NCBI GenBank assembly: GCA_902702965.1
Contig: CACRXP010000171.1
Span: forward strand, 285,051-349,050
Length of the DNA: 64,000 nucleotides
DNA from: Spirometra erinaceieuropaei
Lineage: Eukaryota > Platyhelminthes > Cestoda > Diphyllobothriidea > Diphyllobothriidae
Reading direction: 5' to 3'
The notes under the pieces were generated by a model. The model did no database searches, was not told where the DNA came from, and worked only from the letters and a program-made list of their open reading frames with translations. A program made the position numbers and the translations under genes. Shown here piece after piece: positions 1 to 10,695 of this stretch. The stretch's first letter is position 1. Every line of letters begins with the position of its first letter.

Positions 1-151
1 AGGTTCGTATGTTGAATCATCTTTTAAGAGTGACATCATTTTGTCTGTGTAGTCTGTTTTGTTCAAAACAGTGGTGGCACCTCCTTTGTCGGCAGGTAGA
101 ATGATGATGTCTTCGTCTTGTTTTAGAGCTTTAAGGGCTTTCATTTCATCG
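1..151 (-). repeat. Inverted copy of PLE coding segment 764-914
   Basis: Position p pairs with position 915-p over 151 bases with almost no mismatch. The segment covers the PADKGG region of the reverse transcriptase read backwards. The match stops sharply after base 151, where forward PLE sequence begins. The near identity implies the inversion arose with, or soon after, insertion. Confidence 0.9.
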
Positions 152-162
152 AGCGGAGTGTT

Positions 163-609
163 TTGCTTTATGCTCGACGATGGGAAAAATGTGCTATTCG
201 CGAAAGTTTGGCGCGATGTCGAAGCAATAGGATTCTACCGAAATCTGTGCGAGTGAAACCAGCATTAAAGTCATCTCAGGTCTATCAGATTGCTACCCGG
301 TATGGCCAACAAATGCTTGGAGCCTTTATAACTGATGCGCATCAACGACTTCGCAAATTCAAAGAGCAAAAAGAACACTACATGCAATTTTGCCATGAGC
401 AACTGCCTATTCACTTGTTTGAGATTCTACAGGAAACCATCATACATGTCGCAGAACTAGAACGGATAAAAAAGAGGAGCACCTTGGACAAAAAGTGGGC
501 AATTATTTCTTGTAAAGGTTGTATTAATTCTACATGTCCAAGGAAGGTCGTAAACCTATCCGCTAGGGTCCTAACGGCAACAGAGGAAGTGTGTTGTGCA
601 AAGGAATGA
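163..609 (+). pseudogene. PLE N-terminal reading frame, frameshifted from main ORF
   Basis: This frame is open through 148 residues and encodes the charged N-terminal part typical of PLE proteins, for example KFKEQKEHYMQFCHEQLP and ERIKKRSTLDKKWAIISC. It ends at 607-609. The next frame (from 591) continues the expected product at LCKGMKYNPSD, which resembles the LSKGLNFNP block of related PLEs. The two frames overlap by about 18 bases, so a single small insertion or deletion near 588-592 separates them. There is no convincing ATG, and coding may begin inside or left of the inverted piece. It is broken, and only meaningful as part of the element. Confidence 0.75.
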
Positions 610-2462
610 AGTACAATCCATCTGACTCCAACTACTTGGACTTCCATGCCAACCTCGAATCAATTATAGCATCAACTAATCTTGCCGAAGAAGAACAATT
701 CACCATCCGCAGCAACACTGTACAGGCATTGAAGAACCGAAAAAAGTTCTCAACGCTATCTTACGATGAAATGAAAGCCCTTAAAGCTCTAAAACAATAC
801 GAAGACATCATCATTCTACCTGCCGACAAAGGAGGTGCCACCACTGTTTTGAACAAAACAGACTACACAGACAAAATGATGTCACTCTTAAAAGATGATT
901 CAACATACGAACCTCTAGCTGCCGACCCCACCAAATCGCAAAACTCACATATTGAAAAAACACTGAAACGCCTTTCGGGCAGGAAATTATTCACAGGAGT
1001 TCTTGCCAAGTCTTTAAAACAGGATGAACCAACAATTGCCAAGATATATGGTCTTCCCAAAATGCATAAAACTGATATTCCGCTGCGACCGATAGTCTCT
1101 CTAATCGGTGCACCCAACTATAAGACCTCGAAATGGCTATTCCGTCAACTACATCCACTAACGAAGAACTCCGAGAACTCCATTCAGGATTCAAAAGAGT
1201 TTCTAGACAAATTAAGCGGTGTCAACATCACAAGTGACGAGCTTATGGTGTCATTCGATGTGGTCTCGCTTTTCACTTCGATTCCGCTAGATTTAGCAAA
1301 AAGCTGCACCGAAGAACTGCTTCAAACATATACTTCTGAGGTACCTCCAGAGGCTTTACTTCAACTCCTTGATCTCTGTCTGGAGACAAATTTTTCCTTC
1401 TCAAATCAATGCTACCGGCAATTAAAAGGAGCCCCCATGGGTTCACCAATATCCGGTTTCCCGGCGGAAGCATTACTGCAGAAATTAGAGAGCATAGCCC
1501 TTCCCACAGTCAATCCAAAACTTTGGCTGCGATACGTAGATGACACTTTTGTCATCGTCAAGAAAGATCAGTTGAATCTACTCCATACCAATATTAACTC
1601 CATATTTCCAGGAATTACATTTACTTTGGAAACAGAGGTCGATGGACAACTCCCATTCCTGGATGTCCTTGTACGTCGAAAAACCGATGGATCACTCCAG
1701 ACATCAGTTTATCGCAAAGAGGCGTATTCAGAGGTCATCCTACACTTTGAGAGTAACCACCCTGTCTCTCACAAACGGAGTACAGTCTACAGCCTTCTGA
1801 ATCGAGCCAAAACCCACTGCTCTGACGAAACAAGTTATCGAGCAGAAATGAAATACCTCTGCAAACTGTTCTCCCAAAATGGGTACCCGCATGACTTTAT
1901 ACGTCAATGCATGAGGTACCAGCAACTCAAGGGAAAAGGTATTTCCAATGTTACGGCCACTCAGGCACCAAAACAAACCACATGGCGATCTCTCCCATAC
2001 GTCAAAAATGTATCTGAACTTGTCGAAAGACAATTGAAAAAGTACCAGATACACGTAGCACACCAGCCGGCAACTACCTTACGCACACAGCTTGTGCACC
2101 CTAAGGACAGGGTCGGCTACCTTGAAAGAAAAGGTGTCGTCTACAAAATCCCGTGTTCTAGTTGTGATGCCGTTTATTGTGGCCAAACTGGGAAATCTGT
2201 CTCAACCCGTATACATGAGCATCAGTTAGCGGTGAAGAGACGCGACCATTTATCCCAAGTGGCCATGCACACACTAGACACTGGGCATAAATTCGCATGG
2301 GAGAACACTCGCATTGTTAGCGCCTGCCAATCAAGAAAAGGCCGCAAATTCCTGGAAGCAATGCACTCAGATGAGGCATGCATCAACCGGCATATCGATT
2401 TAGATGCCGCATACAAAATCGTTAAGGACAGATTCAAACTGAGTCAGCCAATCCCGAGATGA
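591..2462 (+). CDS. Penelope-like reverse transcriptase / GIY-YIG endonuclease
   Basis: This 623-residue frame is uninterrupted. The finger region has PADKGGATTVLNKTDY (about 77-92) and KIYGLPKMHK (151-160). The palm has the first catalytic aspartate in SFDVVSLFTSIP (221-232), GAPMGSPISG (280-289) and YVDD (315-318), followed by LPFLDVLV (354-361). A C-terminal GIY-YIG nuclease spans about 516-612, with VVYKIPC and VYCGQTGKS, R540, and FLEAMHS supplying the likely catalytic Glu589. In PLEs the RT copies RNA primed at a cut made by this nuclease. The start is nominal because the N-terminal part lies in another frame (163-609). All key residues are intact, so this copy is fairly young, but the frameshift likely prevents a full protein. 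Confidence 0.92.
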   Translation: MLCKGMKYNPSDSNYLDFHANLESIIASTNLAEEEQFTIRSNTVQALKNRKKFSTLSYDEMKALKALKQYEDIIILPADKGGATTVLNKTDYTDKMMSLLKDDSTYEPLAADPTKSQNSHIEKTLKRLSGRKLFTGVLAKSLKQDEPTIAKIYGLPKMHKTDIPLRPIVSLIGAPNYKTSKWLFRQLHPLTKNSENSIQDSKEFLDKLSGVNITSDELMVSFDVVSLFTSIPLDLAKSCTEELLQTYTSEVPPEALLQLLDLCLETNFSFSNQCYRQLKGAPMGSPISGFPAEALLQKLESIALPTVNPKLWLRYVDDTFVIVKKDQLNLLHTNINSIFPGITFTLETEVDGQLPFLDVLVRRKTDGSLQTSVYRKEAYSEVILHFESNHPVSHKRSTVYSLLNRAKTHCSDETSYRAEMKYLCKLFSQNGYPHDFIRQCMRYQQLKGKGISNVTATQAPKQTTWRSLPYVKNVSELVERQLKKYQIHVAHQPATTLRTQLVHPKDRVGYLERKGVVYKIPCSSCDAVYCGQTGKSVSTRIHEHQLAVKRRDHLSQVAMHTLDTGHKFAWENTRIVSACQSRKGRKFLEAMHSDEACINRHIDLDAAYKIVKDRFKLSQPIPR

Positions 2463-2590
2463 CAATCTTAACCAATCATTGACTCCTTTTGCTAGACTCA
2501 AGCTAAAAGTTAATTGTTTTTGCACACCCATTGTCTGAAGTCGAGCTGGGGAACCAGTCTCGAAAATTCACAATAAAATTTTGCTGTTTC

Positions 2591-2930
2591 CCAAAGAACT
2601 TCATCTTTCTAATTATATAGGTCTTGGAATGCCTGTTTTTCAACTATTAGATTTATATATTCTGCACAATAAAATACATAGAAAATTTTTGCAATTTAAC
2701 TACATTTCCTCACACCCGTACAGTTTAAATAGAGTTTTTTGGGCCTCTTGCGTTTACTCCAAACATACTGACTGATACTAAACGATACTGACTCACTGAC
2801 CCGGAGTCAGGATCGGGCGCATAGGCTGATTAAGCCAGAAGAACCCGTCTACGCATGCGATACACAGCTGGTCTGCAAAATATCGGCAAGGAGTTTACAT
2901 GTAAAGGAGTAAGGGGGTGTTCGTATCGCA
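2591..2930. other. No gene seen
   Basis: AT-rich sequence after the PLE tail. Short open frames here show no family motif. Confidence 0.5.
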
Positions 2931-3060
2931 ACCGACCGGGAGTGCCCCAGAGGCCGCATTGAGGAGTGCCGTTACAGTCGGACTCTTCGTGCTGAGAGCT
3001 GAACCATATATCCAGTCTTGCCACGGCTTTTAGTGCATCGTGATATTTCAAAAACACGTA
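2930..3060 (+). repeat. Dispersed copy of the GC-rich tandem repeat (53-55 kb)
   Basis: The blocks GGGAGTGCCCCAGAGGCC, then CTTGCCACGGCTTTTAG and TCGTGATATTTCAAA, match the repeat at 53400-53560 and 55310-55460 in the same order and spacing class. The copy is diverged and partial. Confidence 0.55.
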
Positions 3061-3064
3061 AGAT

Positions 3065-5130
3065 TATTCACAATGAGGAATATTCACTGACAGCTATGAG
3101 AAAAGAGCTCACACAGTCGACCTCAGCCTGCTTCCCCCTTCCGCCCAGCAATCCACTGTCGGAGGCCACTTCTGGTAATACTTTGAAATTAATATTTTAC
3201 ACAGACAAATTTTGTCTGCTAGGTTGCATGTCCGAAATTATCAGCTAATTAGCTAGTGCGAGTTCAGTTATGTGTTTGAATAATGGAGGATGAAATTCGG
3301 GCACCTTTTAATCAAACAAAGCAGCTATTCCCGACTTTACGTGGACAGATGAATGACGCATTAACAACTCTAAAGCACTTCCCAATAGCCACATCCGGCG
3401 AATGAATCACTGTCCAGGCGATAAGCTTTTCGCAAAGCAAGAGATTCTTTGGCAGCGGAGAAGTGGTTTCTACGTTTCTCTAACAGACAGCGACACTAAT
3501 GGCAATGCCCAGTTACGTATACGAAACTTTTCAGTAAGCATTTTATGGTGTACCAGTCTGGCTCGACGAAGGTTTTCTTTGGAGGGGGGATTCAGTACAC
3601 CCCTTGATGCGCAGTCAGTAATTAGAAAACTGAATGTGTGCCCTAGTTTTCAACATACAGCAATTATAAAAAAGAGTTTGATGCCATAGAAATGGGAATA
3701 TTGCAAAGGGCAGAGGGAAAACAGGCCGATGTGCCTTTTTAAAAAATCCTTTGCAGCTAAAACGATAAGGAGGGCTTTCGTTGCTGGACGTGATTTGGTG
3801 AGGGAACAATGTGTTTTCAAGGAGTTTGCTCATTTGTGCACTCGTCATAGCTGTACTTTTATGACATGTCATTTTTAGAGTTGAGATAAACTGTCATGCG
3901 AATACTACAGAGCCCAACTCAGACGTCCTGCGTGCGAACTTCTCATCAGATCTTTAAGCGACGATGGATTCGTAAAAAGACGAGATGATGTACCCTGCTC
4001 TCTTTATTGACAATTCTCAGAATCTTCATAGGCAGTCTTCTCATAACCACCTAGCTAGTGCATCAGGCACCAGCATCATCATGAAGATAACTACTTCCAA
4101 ATATGGCGATGAATAATACAAATGTGGCGCGACAACTTCGGCAATTTATTTTGTATGCCGCAGGCTGTCTTCGTCCAAGAATTTTTGACATGGGAGTGTG
4201 CTGCTTGGTATCGATAGCGACATTTTACTTTTACAGCCGTGCTGTGTGTCGAAGTCGAGTAGGCATTCACTAATCTACGTCAGATAGCCGGCGTTGGTTG
4301 CAGACACATTGATAATTTTGCATACCTACGCGGATATTTTATACGGAATTGGGCAGTTTTGTAGAAAATGCGTCCCACTACCGAAGATTACTCGACTGTT
4401 TTAAAGTTGAGAAAATCCCCAAAGCAGTAATCAGAGGACGAGGTGGCGAGCATTCTTAACTTTCGATAAATTCTCGTCGAAAGATTATGCATGGATATTC
4501 GAGCTGGAATCTATCAGATAACAGTGAAATGACCACCTAATAATCACAAGTGGTTAGTAGTATAAAATTCCCAAATGGTTTACCATACAGAAAAGGTAAA
4601 GCGGCGAAAACAGTTTTAGCGAAAGCGTAACTATGCAGTTGTTAGGGTAAGCTATTTAGTATTTTACTTTTTGTTGACGCCTTTGATATCTTTTCTAATA
4701 AGCATTTCGAATATAGACTAGAGAATAAACACGGAATCTTGCATCGTATAATAAACTATAGAAAATGAGCATGCAAAGTCAGATATTCGCAACTGATGGC
4801 GCGCGCTTTGATTTCGTCTAGGAATACAGCTTTAGATTTTTTAACGTATACAGTATGCGGGTCCCGTGGTCTGCAACGATTCGGTACTTGGAGAGATAAT
4901 GCCGTCGAAGAAACCAGAAAGCGATTCGCGAGCATGAAGTGCGGGGGTTGCTCAACAACATGGAAGTACGATGGATGCGGAAAGGGTAATAGGATATCGA
5001 GATTCGGACATCCAAAAGCTTAGCTCAACAATAAAGTGGAAATTACGCCTGTGTGGACTGTATAACCAAGCGATTATCAGCTGGTAAATAACACGTTTAA
5101 AGAGAAGAATAAAAACGAAATTTTAGCTCC
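3065..5130. other. No gene or known repeat seen
   Basis: About 2 kb with only short frames on both strands, of irregular composition and lacking any recognisable motif. A frame at 4796-5023 contains a few cysteines (CGGCSTTWKYDGCGKG) but no family match was recognised. Confidence 0.45.
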
Positions 5131-5134
5131 CTAG

Positions 5135-5674
5135 ATGCATCAGTGCGCGCTTCTGCTGTTAAAACGCCGTAGATGTTTTCACTTGAAAAGCATGATATAT
5201 AAGACGAAAATATTTCGGAATGCAAAGCAAAATATCAAAATTCCCCGGCCATTGGCGACGGCACCAAACAGAAAAGGGAAAAAAGCAGTCGAACGCAGAG
5301 TCACGCATCCCAATATCAGGGGCTTGAAGCCTGTTTTGCTTAGCGAAAAAAAGGCTTCAAACGGTTCGACCAACTTCAGTGACTTCGCCGCAAGAATAAC
5401 AAGGTCCCCAACAATGGCCTCTGCGCACAGCATTGATCGCATAGACATCCAATCAAAGATCATTTCGCAGGTAGCTCATACATGTGCGGAAAACAACGCT
5501 TTGCCAACGCTCGCTCAGCAAGTTCTATCTGAAAGCGAACCGTTAAGCCAAGTTATGCTTCGGCAATTAACCGTAATTCTGTACTGTGAAAATGGAACTC
5601 CTAACACAGCATCAACCGGCATCGATAATGCCAGCCCTAGAGCATCGCAATTTACTCAGTGGGCAGATGAGTAA
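5135..5674 (+). CDS. Hypothetical open frame, 179 residues
   Basis: This is the longest open frame outside repeats and the two host genes. The first third is basic (KRRR, NRKGKKAVERR). The rest is polar, with Ser/Ala/Gln-rich stretches such as NALPTLAQQVLSESEPL. No domain, signal peptide or membrane segment was recognised. It lies in sequence without neighbouring exons and ends 85 bases before a foldback element. It could be an exon of an unrecognised gene or a chance frame. Homology or transcript data would be needed to decide. Confidence 0.2.
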   Translation: MHQCALLLLKRRRCFHLKSMIYKTKIFRNAKQNIKIPRPLATAPNRKGKKAVERRVTHPNIRGLKPVLLSEKKASNGSTNFSDFAARITRSPTMASAHSIDRIDIQSKIISQVAHTCAENNALPTLAQQVLSESEPLSQVMLRQLTVILYCENGTPNTASTGIDNASPRASQFTQWADE

Positions 5675-5758
5675 TGCGGTTCGAACGCAATTCAGGCAAC
5701 TAGGTGAAGTTGAAACAAACATGATAATCCTGTTTAAAAGAGCAGAATGCCTAACGTA

Positions 5759-6752
5759 CAGTAGATGTGCTACCTCATGAAATGTCAACCAAAATTACGA
5801 AATGCGTTCTCGTTTCGAAAAGATAAATTAAGTAGTGTTGTTAAACTAATCATGATGCAGCACAAATCTATAATGATCCAGTTACCTCAGGGTGTCGGCT
5901 TTCGAAAGAACTTATTTTCGGCTACATCCGAGTTGTATAATCTGCAAAGATGGACTACGTATATAGTATGCAGTTTTTTCATTGATTTTCGATGCTCTTG
6001 AAAATTCAATTATATTTCATGGAAAACAAGCATGAAAATATTCATTTTTTTACTTTTCGGTAGAAAATCACGTCTTCTTCCAATTTCTTACTCAAAAGAA
6101 AAGCATAATTCGGTTTTAAAAAACTTTTCTAATTCTCGAATAATTTTGAACCCGACCTGCTGTTACACTTGCATTCAGGGTTTCAAAACTACAAGCTGTA
6201 TAATTTCCGTGTACGGAAAACCATGCATTTCTCTACGGTGTTAAGAAGAGACCATATGATGTTCATAAAATTAAACAGTGAATTTGAGCACTGTTGGTAA
6301 CTTTACAAGCCACATTCGTAAATGCAGATACATGATGTTTCATGAACGGCCATTTAACGGTATTTAACATCTCACAATTAGAAACCCTTTTTAACACCGA
6401 ATTATACTTTCTTTTTGAGTATGAAATTGGAAGAAAAAGTGATTTTCTACCGAATAAGTAAAAGAATGAATATTTTTATGCATGTTTTACATGAAGTATA
6501 ATTGAATTTTCAAGGGCATTGAAAATCAGTGAGAAAATAGCATACTATAAACGTAGTCCATCTTTGCAGATTATACATCTCGGGTGTAGCCGAAAATAAG
6601 TTCTTTCGAAAGACGACACCCTGAGGTAACTGGAGCATTATAGATTTATGCTGCATCATGATTAGTTTAACAACACTATTTAATTTATCTTTTCGAAAGG
6701 AGAACGCATTTCGAAATTTTGGTTGACATTTCATGAGTTAGCTTATCTACTG
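5759..6752. mobile_element. Foldback element F1, complete, TA-flanked
   Basis: The element starts CAGTAGATGTGCTACCTCATG and ends with the reverse complement, CATGAGTTAGCTTATCTACTG. TA dinucleotides sit directly outside at 5757-5758 and 6753-6754. The terminal inverted repeats are about 375 bases (5759-6135 and 6372-6752) around a roughly 240-base centre. It has no coding capacity. The CAGT...ACTG ends with TA target duplication point to a non-autonomous member of the Tc1/mariner superfamily (inference). The centre contains TTTCCGT-GT-ACGGAAA at 6204-6219, a palindrome also seen in other copies. Confidence 0.85.
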
Positions 6753-6754
6753 TA

Positions 6755-7265
6755 GGTTCTCCATAGACCATAAACGAACGCTAAATTAACCAGTAAATTC
6801 GCGGCTGCCGTAATCATATACATCTAACTTTATAGGCGTTAACGGACGACCAGAAAGGCACATTTTTAAAGTGGCAATGCTTGGCTGCTTCAGAGGGAAA
6901 TAGGTGATAAAATGCTAGGCACTTTGCTAGGGAATTAATCACTTTAAGTCGCGGACTGCGATCTCATAACGAACATAATTTTCCAGTTCTGCATTCACTA
7001 ACCATTCCGTGGGAAACACTGTCAGTTGCGTTAAAAGACAGGCGAAATATGTACTAAAAATCGAACACGCCCATCTATTCGTATCAAATTACTAAAATAA
7101 ATGCTTTTCCTAAGTTTTTTAATCAGTGATTGATTCGTACATGCTAATTTTTCGCAAAAAACTATACCAAGTTTCTCACAAATTATATACCTCGGGTCAC
7201 CAATTATGGTTCCAGACCTGTTTCCTCCAATCATCGGAACGTCGAAGCGGCTGTTAACCGCGCAT
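6755..7265. other. No gene seen
   Basis: AT-rich spacer between foldback element F1 and the microsatellite block. No motif or repeat was recognised. Confidence 0.45.
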
Positions 7266-7277
7266 GGGTTGAATACC

Positions 7278-7673
7278 AGTGTCGCAACACTCCGTTACTG
7301 ATGCTAGTATTATTGCAGTTAGTTACCCATACTGTAAGCGTCGGTAGAGTAGTGGTAGTAGTACTAATAGTAGTAGTAGTACTAGTAGTAGTAGAAGTAC
7401 TAGTAGTAGTAGTACTAATAGTGGGATTATTAGTAGTATTCGCCGTATCAGTGGTGGTAGTCGGGGGAAGAAGTTTTTTTCAGTGTTGCGACACTGTATT
7501 CCCGCCAGTGGTAGTAGTATTAGTAGTAACAGCGGTAGTAATGGTAGTAGTAGCAGTAGTAGTGGTGGTGGTAGTAGTAGTATTAGTGGTAGTAGTAGTA
7601 GTAGTAGTCCGCCCGAAAGACAGGCTGGTGGGGGAATAGACAATTCTAAGTGTTGCGACACTGTATTCCCGCC
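7278..7673. repeat. GTA microsatellite blocks bounded by a palindromic motif
   Basis: Two imperfect GTA/AGT trinucleotide tracts (about 7345-7440 and 7506-7610) alternate with copies of AGTGTTGCGACACTGTATTC at about 7482-7501 and 7649-7668. An inverted form of the core, GTGTCGCAACAC, lies at 7279-7290. The core TGTTGCGACA is nearly self-complementary. Apparent Val-, Ser- or Thr-rich frames across the tract are products of the repeat. Confidence 0.8.
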
Positions 7674-7684
7674 CGCGCATGTAT

Positions 7685-9315
7685 TTGAAATTGAGCACAG
7701 TGATTATTTTTTGTCAAATGTTCGTGCCACCGCAAAACGCCATTGTATCAACACTGACCAAATTATCGCTGTTATCTATGCCACAGCCGTTTTTTAAATG
7801 GTTGTTTGCTTGATAATCGCCATGTAGAGTAGGCAGAGTCAATAAATGTCAAAACAAATTCTCGGCATTTTCCTGCTAATTTTTTAAGTTGCAAGGCTTT
7901 GCCAACCACAAAACTGGTTCTGGTAAATTCTTTACTGTGCAAAAAGTTCCCCCAATATCTCGAAAGACTGTCTTTTTGAAGACTATAACAAGCTGCAGAG
8001 CAAGTCAAAAAAATTAGGCGTGTCTCCATCTGCCCAACTGACACGAAGTTCTTTTCGGAAATTTCACTGCTTAATTCATGCATCTTGCTGAAACTCGCAC
8101 CAAAGGAATGCAAACTGCGGATGAGCTGGTATCGCTGGGAAATCACGGTTTCATCAAATACGCAGGCGCTCAAAATCTCATCTCATTGCGTTGTTCACCT
8201 AATCGTCTCAGTCTGATATCTTTTAAGAGGTTCCGAAATAGGCTTTCTAAGCTATTGGTGTGTAAGTAAATAAGCGAAAATTCCTTAGTTTGCTCCGGCA
8301 GTGGGTCATCTTCCTTTGTGCGCACCCATCCATGCCGTGCTTGCAACATCACCAGAAAAAACGCACCTGTTCAAGCATCATTTTCAAAAATCGAGTCTTC
8401 TCCAACTCACAACGCGCACGTACGTGATATATTAACGACCGACATCAGCGAATGTTCAGTTCCCCTCACAATAATTGGTGGGCTAACTTGAGAATTCCTT
8501 GATAACAAATCTTGCTGAATGTATATAAACATCAACTTCCTCAGTGATCGTCTTCAGCAAACATACTGCTTGTCATAGACCATCGGAAAACTTGCTTTAG
8601 TTTTCCGCAAAGCCACATTCGTCGTAAGTAGCAGACTGCAGGTAGGACTGTTTTATAGACCAAACGAGGCGTCATAATTTTAATTATGCACAATGGGTGG
8701 CTTAGGCACGAAAGGATTATTTCGGTAGTGTTGATACTGGGCATCATATAGCATAATTTCAAAATATTCAAATTGCGCCAAGATGCAGATTTTTGAATGC
8801 ACACTTTTCAGTCATCAACAAGGAGAGTAGTCATCAGAGACCGCCTCATTATGTAGGATTCATGGGTTTTCGATGCACTTATAAATCCAAATACATCTGA
8901 TGCAAAACAGGATTGAAAATACGCTTTCGTGTCGAAAGTCACGCCTTCTTCACGTTTTGAGACTCGGTAATAGCATCTTGCGTTTCTGAAAAAAATCGCG
9001 GCTATTAAACATAATGCCGTGACCTCTGCATCCTCGTTAATAGTCTTTAGGAAATTCACGATCTAGCCTTCATCCACTGCAAAATTTTATGGATCCCGTA
9101 TGACGCCTTCTTAGTGGCACAGAGGAATATGATTTTCCTTGCTTGGAGGGTGCACAGCTTCCGGGATGTAGACCGTAGACAATGACCGACCGAGTTCAAA
9201 ATTATTAGGGAGCTGAAACACGTCTGGCAAGCAGAATGAACTGACAAACTGTTTGCTGATAAAATTTAGAGCAAACGAAATGCTATATTCCTAGACTGCC
9301 AGAAGCAGACAGAAG
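7685..9315. other. No gene or known repeat seen
   Basis: Moderately AT-rich sequence with short frames on both strands, the longest 133 residues on the minus strand at 7772-8173. None shows a recognisable motif or splice-supported continuation. Confidence 0.45.
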
Positions 9316-9317
9316 TA

Positions 9318-10264
9318 TATAGTGTTGGCTGAAATTCTGAAATATGTTCTCGATTGGGAAGAATTACTTAGGCGTCGTTGTAATACTGGTTATCGTTATC
9401 CTATAATATTTTGGACTCGGCAGGACGTCAACTGTTGAATACGCTGTCTTTTTAATCTCCTGTAGAAAACGAGCTCGGTAAAGCCGTCCACTTAAGTAGC
9501 GTGCATTTTTCACATAGATTTCCGATGGCCTTAAAAATTCAAATATATTTTACAGAGAGCACAAACAAAACTATTTTTTCTTTCAGTCGTTTGATAGACT
9601 ATCACATCATCTTTAAATTTTATACTGGAAGAAGTAGTGTAATTAGGTTTTAAAAACGTTTTTTAATGCCTGAATAAGTTGGAGCCAGATCAGTCGTTTT
9701 ATCAGCGCTTAGTGGTTACAGCCCACAGGGTGCATGCGTTCTGCGTAAAGAAAATCACATATTCTTCTTTGATTTTAAAAAGATGTCATAGACGAGGACC
9801 ATGTTGTACATTTCATGAGTAGCAGTGGTAAACAGACAGGTACGATGCTGTATGAATGGGCATTACACGGTCTTAAAAAATCTCATAATTAGAAACTTTT
9901 TCAAACCCCAATTACACTACGTCTTCGAGTATAACATATAAAGATGTCGCGATTATCCATCAAAAGACTGAAAGGAAAAATATTTTTGTTTGCGGTCTCC
10001 GTAAAATATATTTGAGTTTGTAAGACCACTGAAAATCCATGTGAAAAATACACGTTACTTAAGTAGTCGTTTTTACCAAGATAAGTTGTTAAAGGAGATT
10101 ATAAAGGCTGTGTATTCAAAAGTAGACATCCTGCCGAATCCGAAATTTTACACGATTATGTCGCAAGTGAATCAGTATAACAACCACGCCTAAGTAATCC
10201 TTCCCAATCGAAAACACATTTCCGAATGTCAGCCAACATTTCATGGGAACGGTCACTCAGTGTG
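9318..10264. mobile_element. Foldback element F2, second subfamily
   Basis: The inner arms match the foldback family: GCATTTTTCACATAGATTTCC on the left against its complement near 10020-10060. The right end reads CATTTCATGGGAACGGTCACTCA. This subfamily shares CGATTGGGAAG and ATTACTTAGGCG blocks with the copies at 42335 and 46745. The left terminus has decayed. It contains no coding sequence. Confidence 0.7.
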
Positions 10265-10304
10265 TACTCAGATACCATTATTTACCATAATTTACAGCAG
10301 AAGT

Positions 10305-10543
10305 ACTGGGCCTTTTGGTTAGTACCTGTGCTGTAAGTATGGTATCACCTTACCCTAAAGTATAATACCAGCTACCTGTCGACAGTTAATATCACTCAGT
10401 TACTCGCTGTGGCTGATGGACTTCGGCACAAATATTCATACATAAAAATCTCGATTTGAGTCTATAAACCACGAATATACTAATCTAAACCAAGTTTGTA
10501 GTTAATTTCTGAGGAAATTATAAAACGAAAATTTATTAATTAG
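10305..10543 (+). repeat. Repeat family B, left half, split by CR1 insertion
   Basis: The blocks CTTTTGGTTAGTACCTGTG, GTATGGTAT, CTGTGGCTGATGGAC and TAGTTAATTTCTGAGGAAA recur in order at 14690-15035. The remainder of the unit resumes at 12389, after the CR1 copy, showing that the CR1 landed inside this repeat. Confidence 0.7.
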
Positions 10544-10695
10544 AGTATGATTCAGTATGTATGAGGGATCTAGGCAGAACCTTGGAAAACCCTATTTACA
10601 GATAGACGTATGAAAAGAAAACATGCAGATAGTTACATGGCAGTTATGCCAGTCATTGATATCGTGTAAATGTTTGACATCAACCATAAATTTAT

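Larger units (their letters stand above)
1..2590 (+). mobile_element. Penelope-like retroelement with inverted 5' fragment
   Basis: This is a nearly full Penelope-like element (PLE). It holds a short N-terminal frame, a large reverse transcriptase plus GIY-YIG frame (591-2462) and a 3' tail. The tail (about 2530-2572) carries a GTCTGAAGTCGAG block followed by AGTCTCGAAA and an AATAAA. Similar tails, of the form GATGA..CTC..GAGTTCGAAAG, end other PLE copies in the window. Bases 1-151 are the reverse complement of 764-914, so a piece of the coding region lies inverted at the 5' end. Seen directly: the inverted match and the coding motifs. Known: inverted 5' pieces are common in Penelope elements. 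The copy may extend left of the window. Confidence 0.9.

Noticed and set aside
7301..7797. Overlapping frames rich in Val, Leu, Thr or Ser on both strands
   Set aside because: The GTA tracts open several frames at once; composition, not coding.
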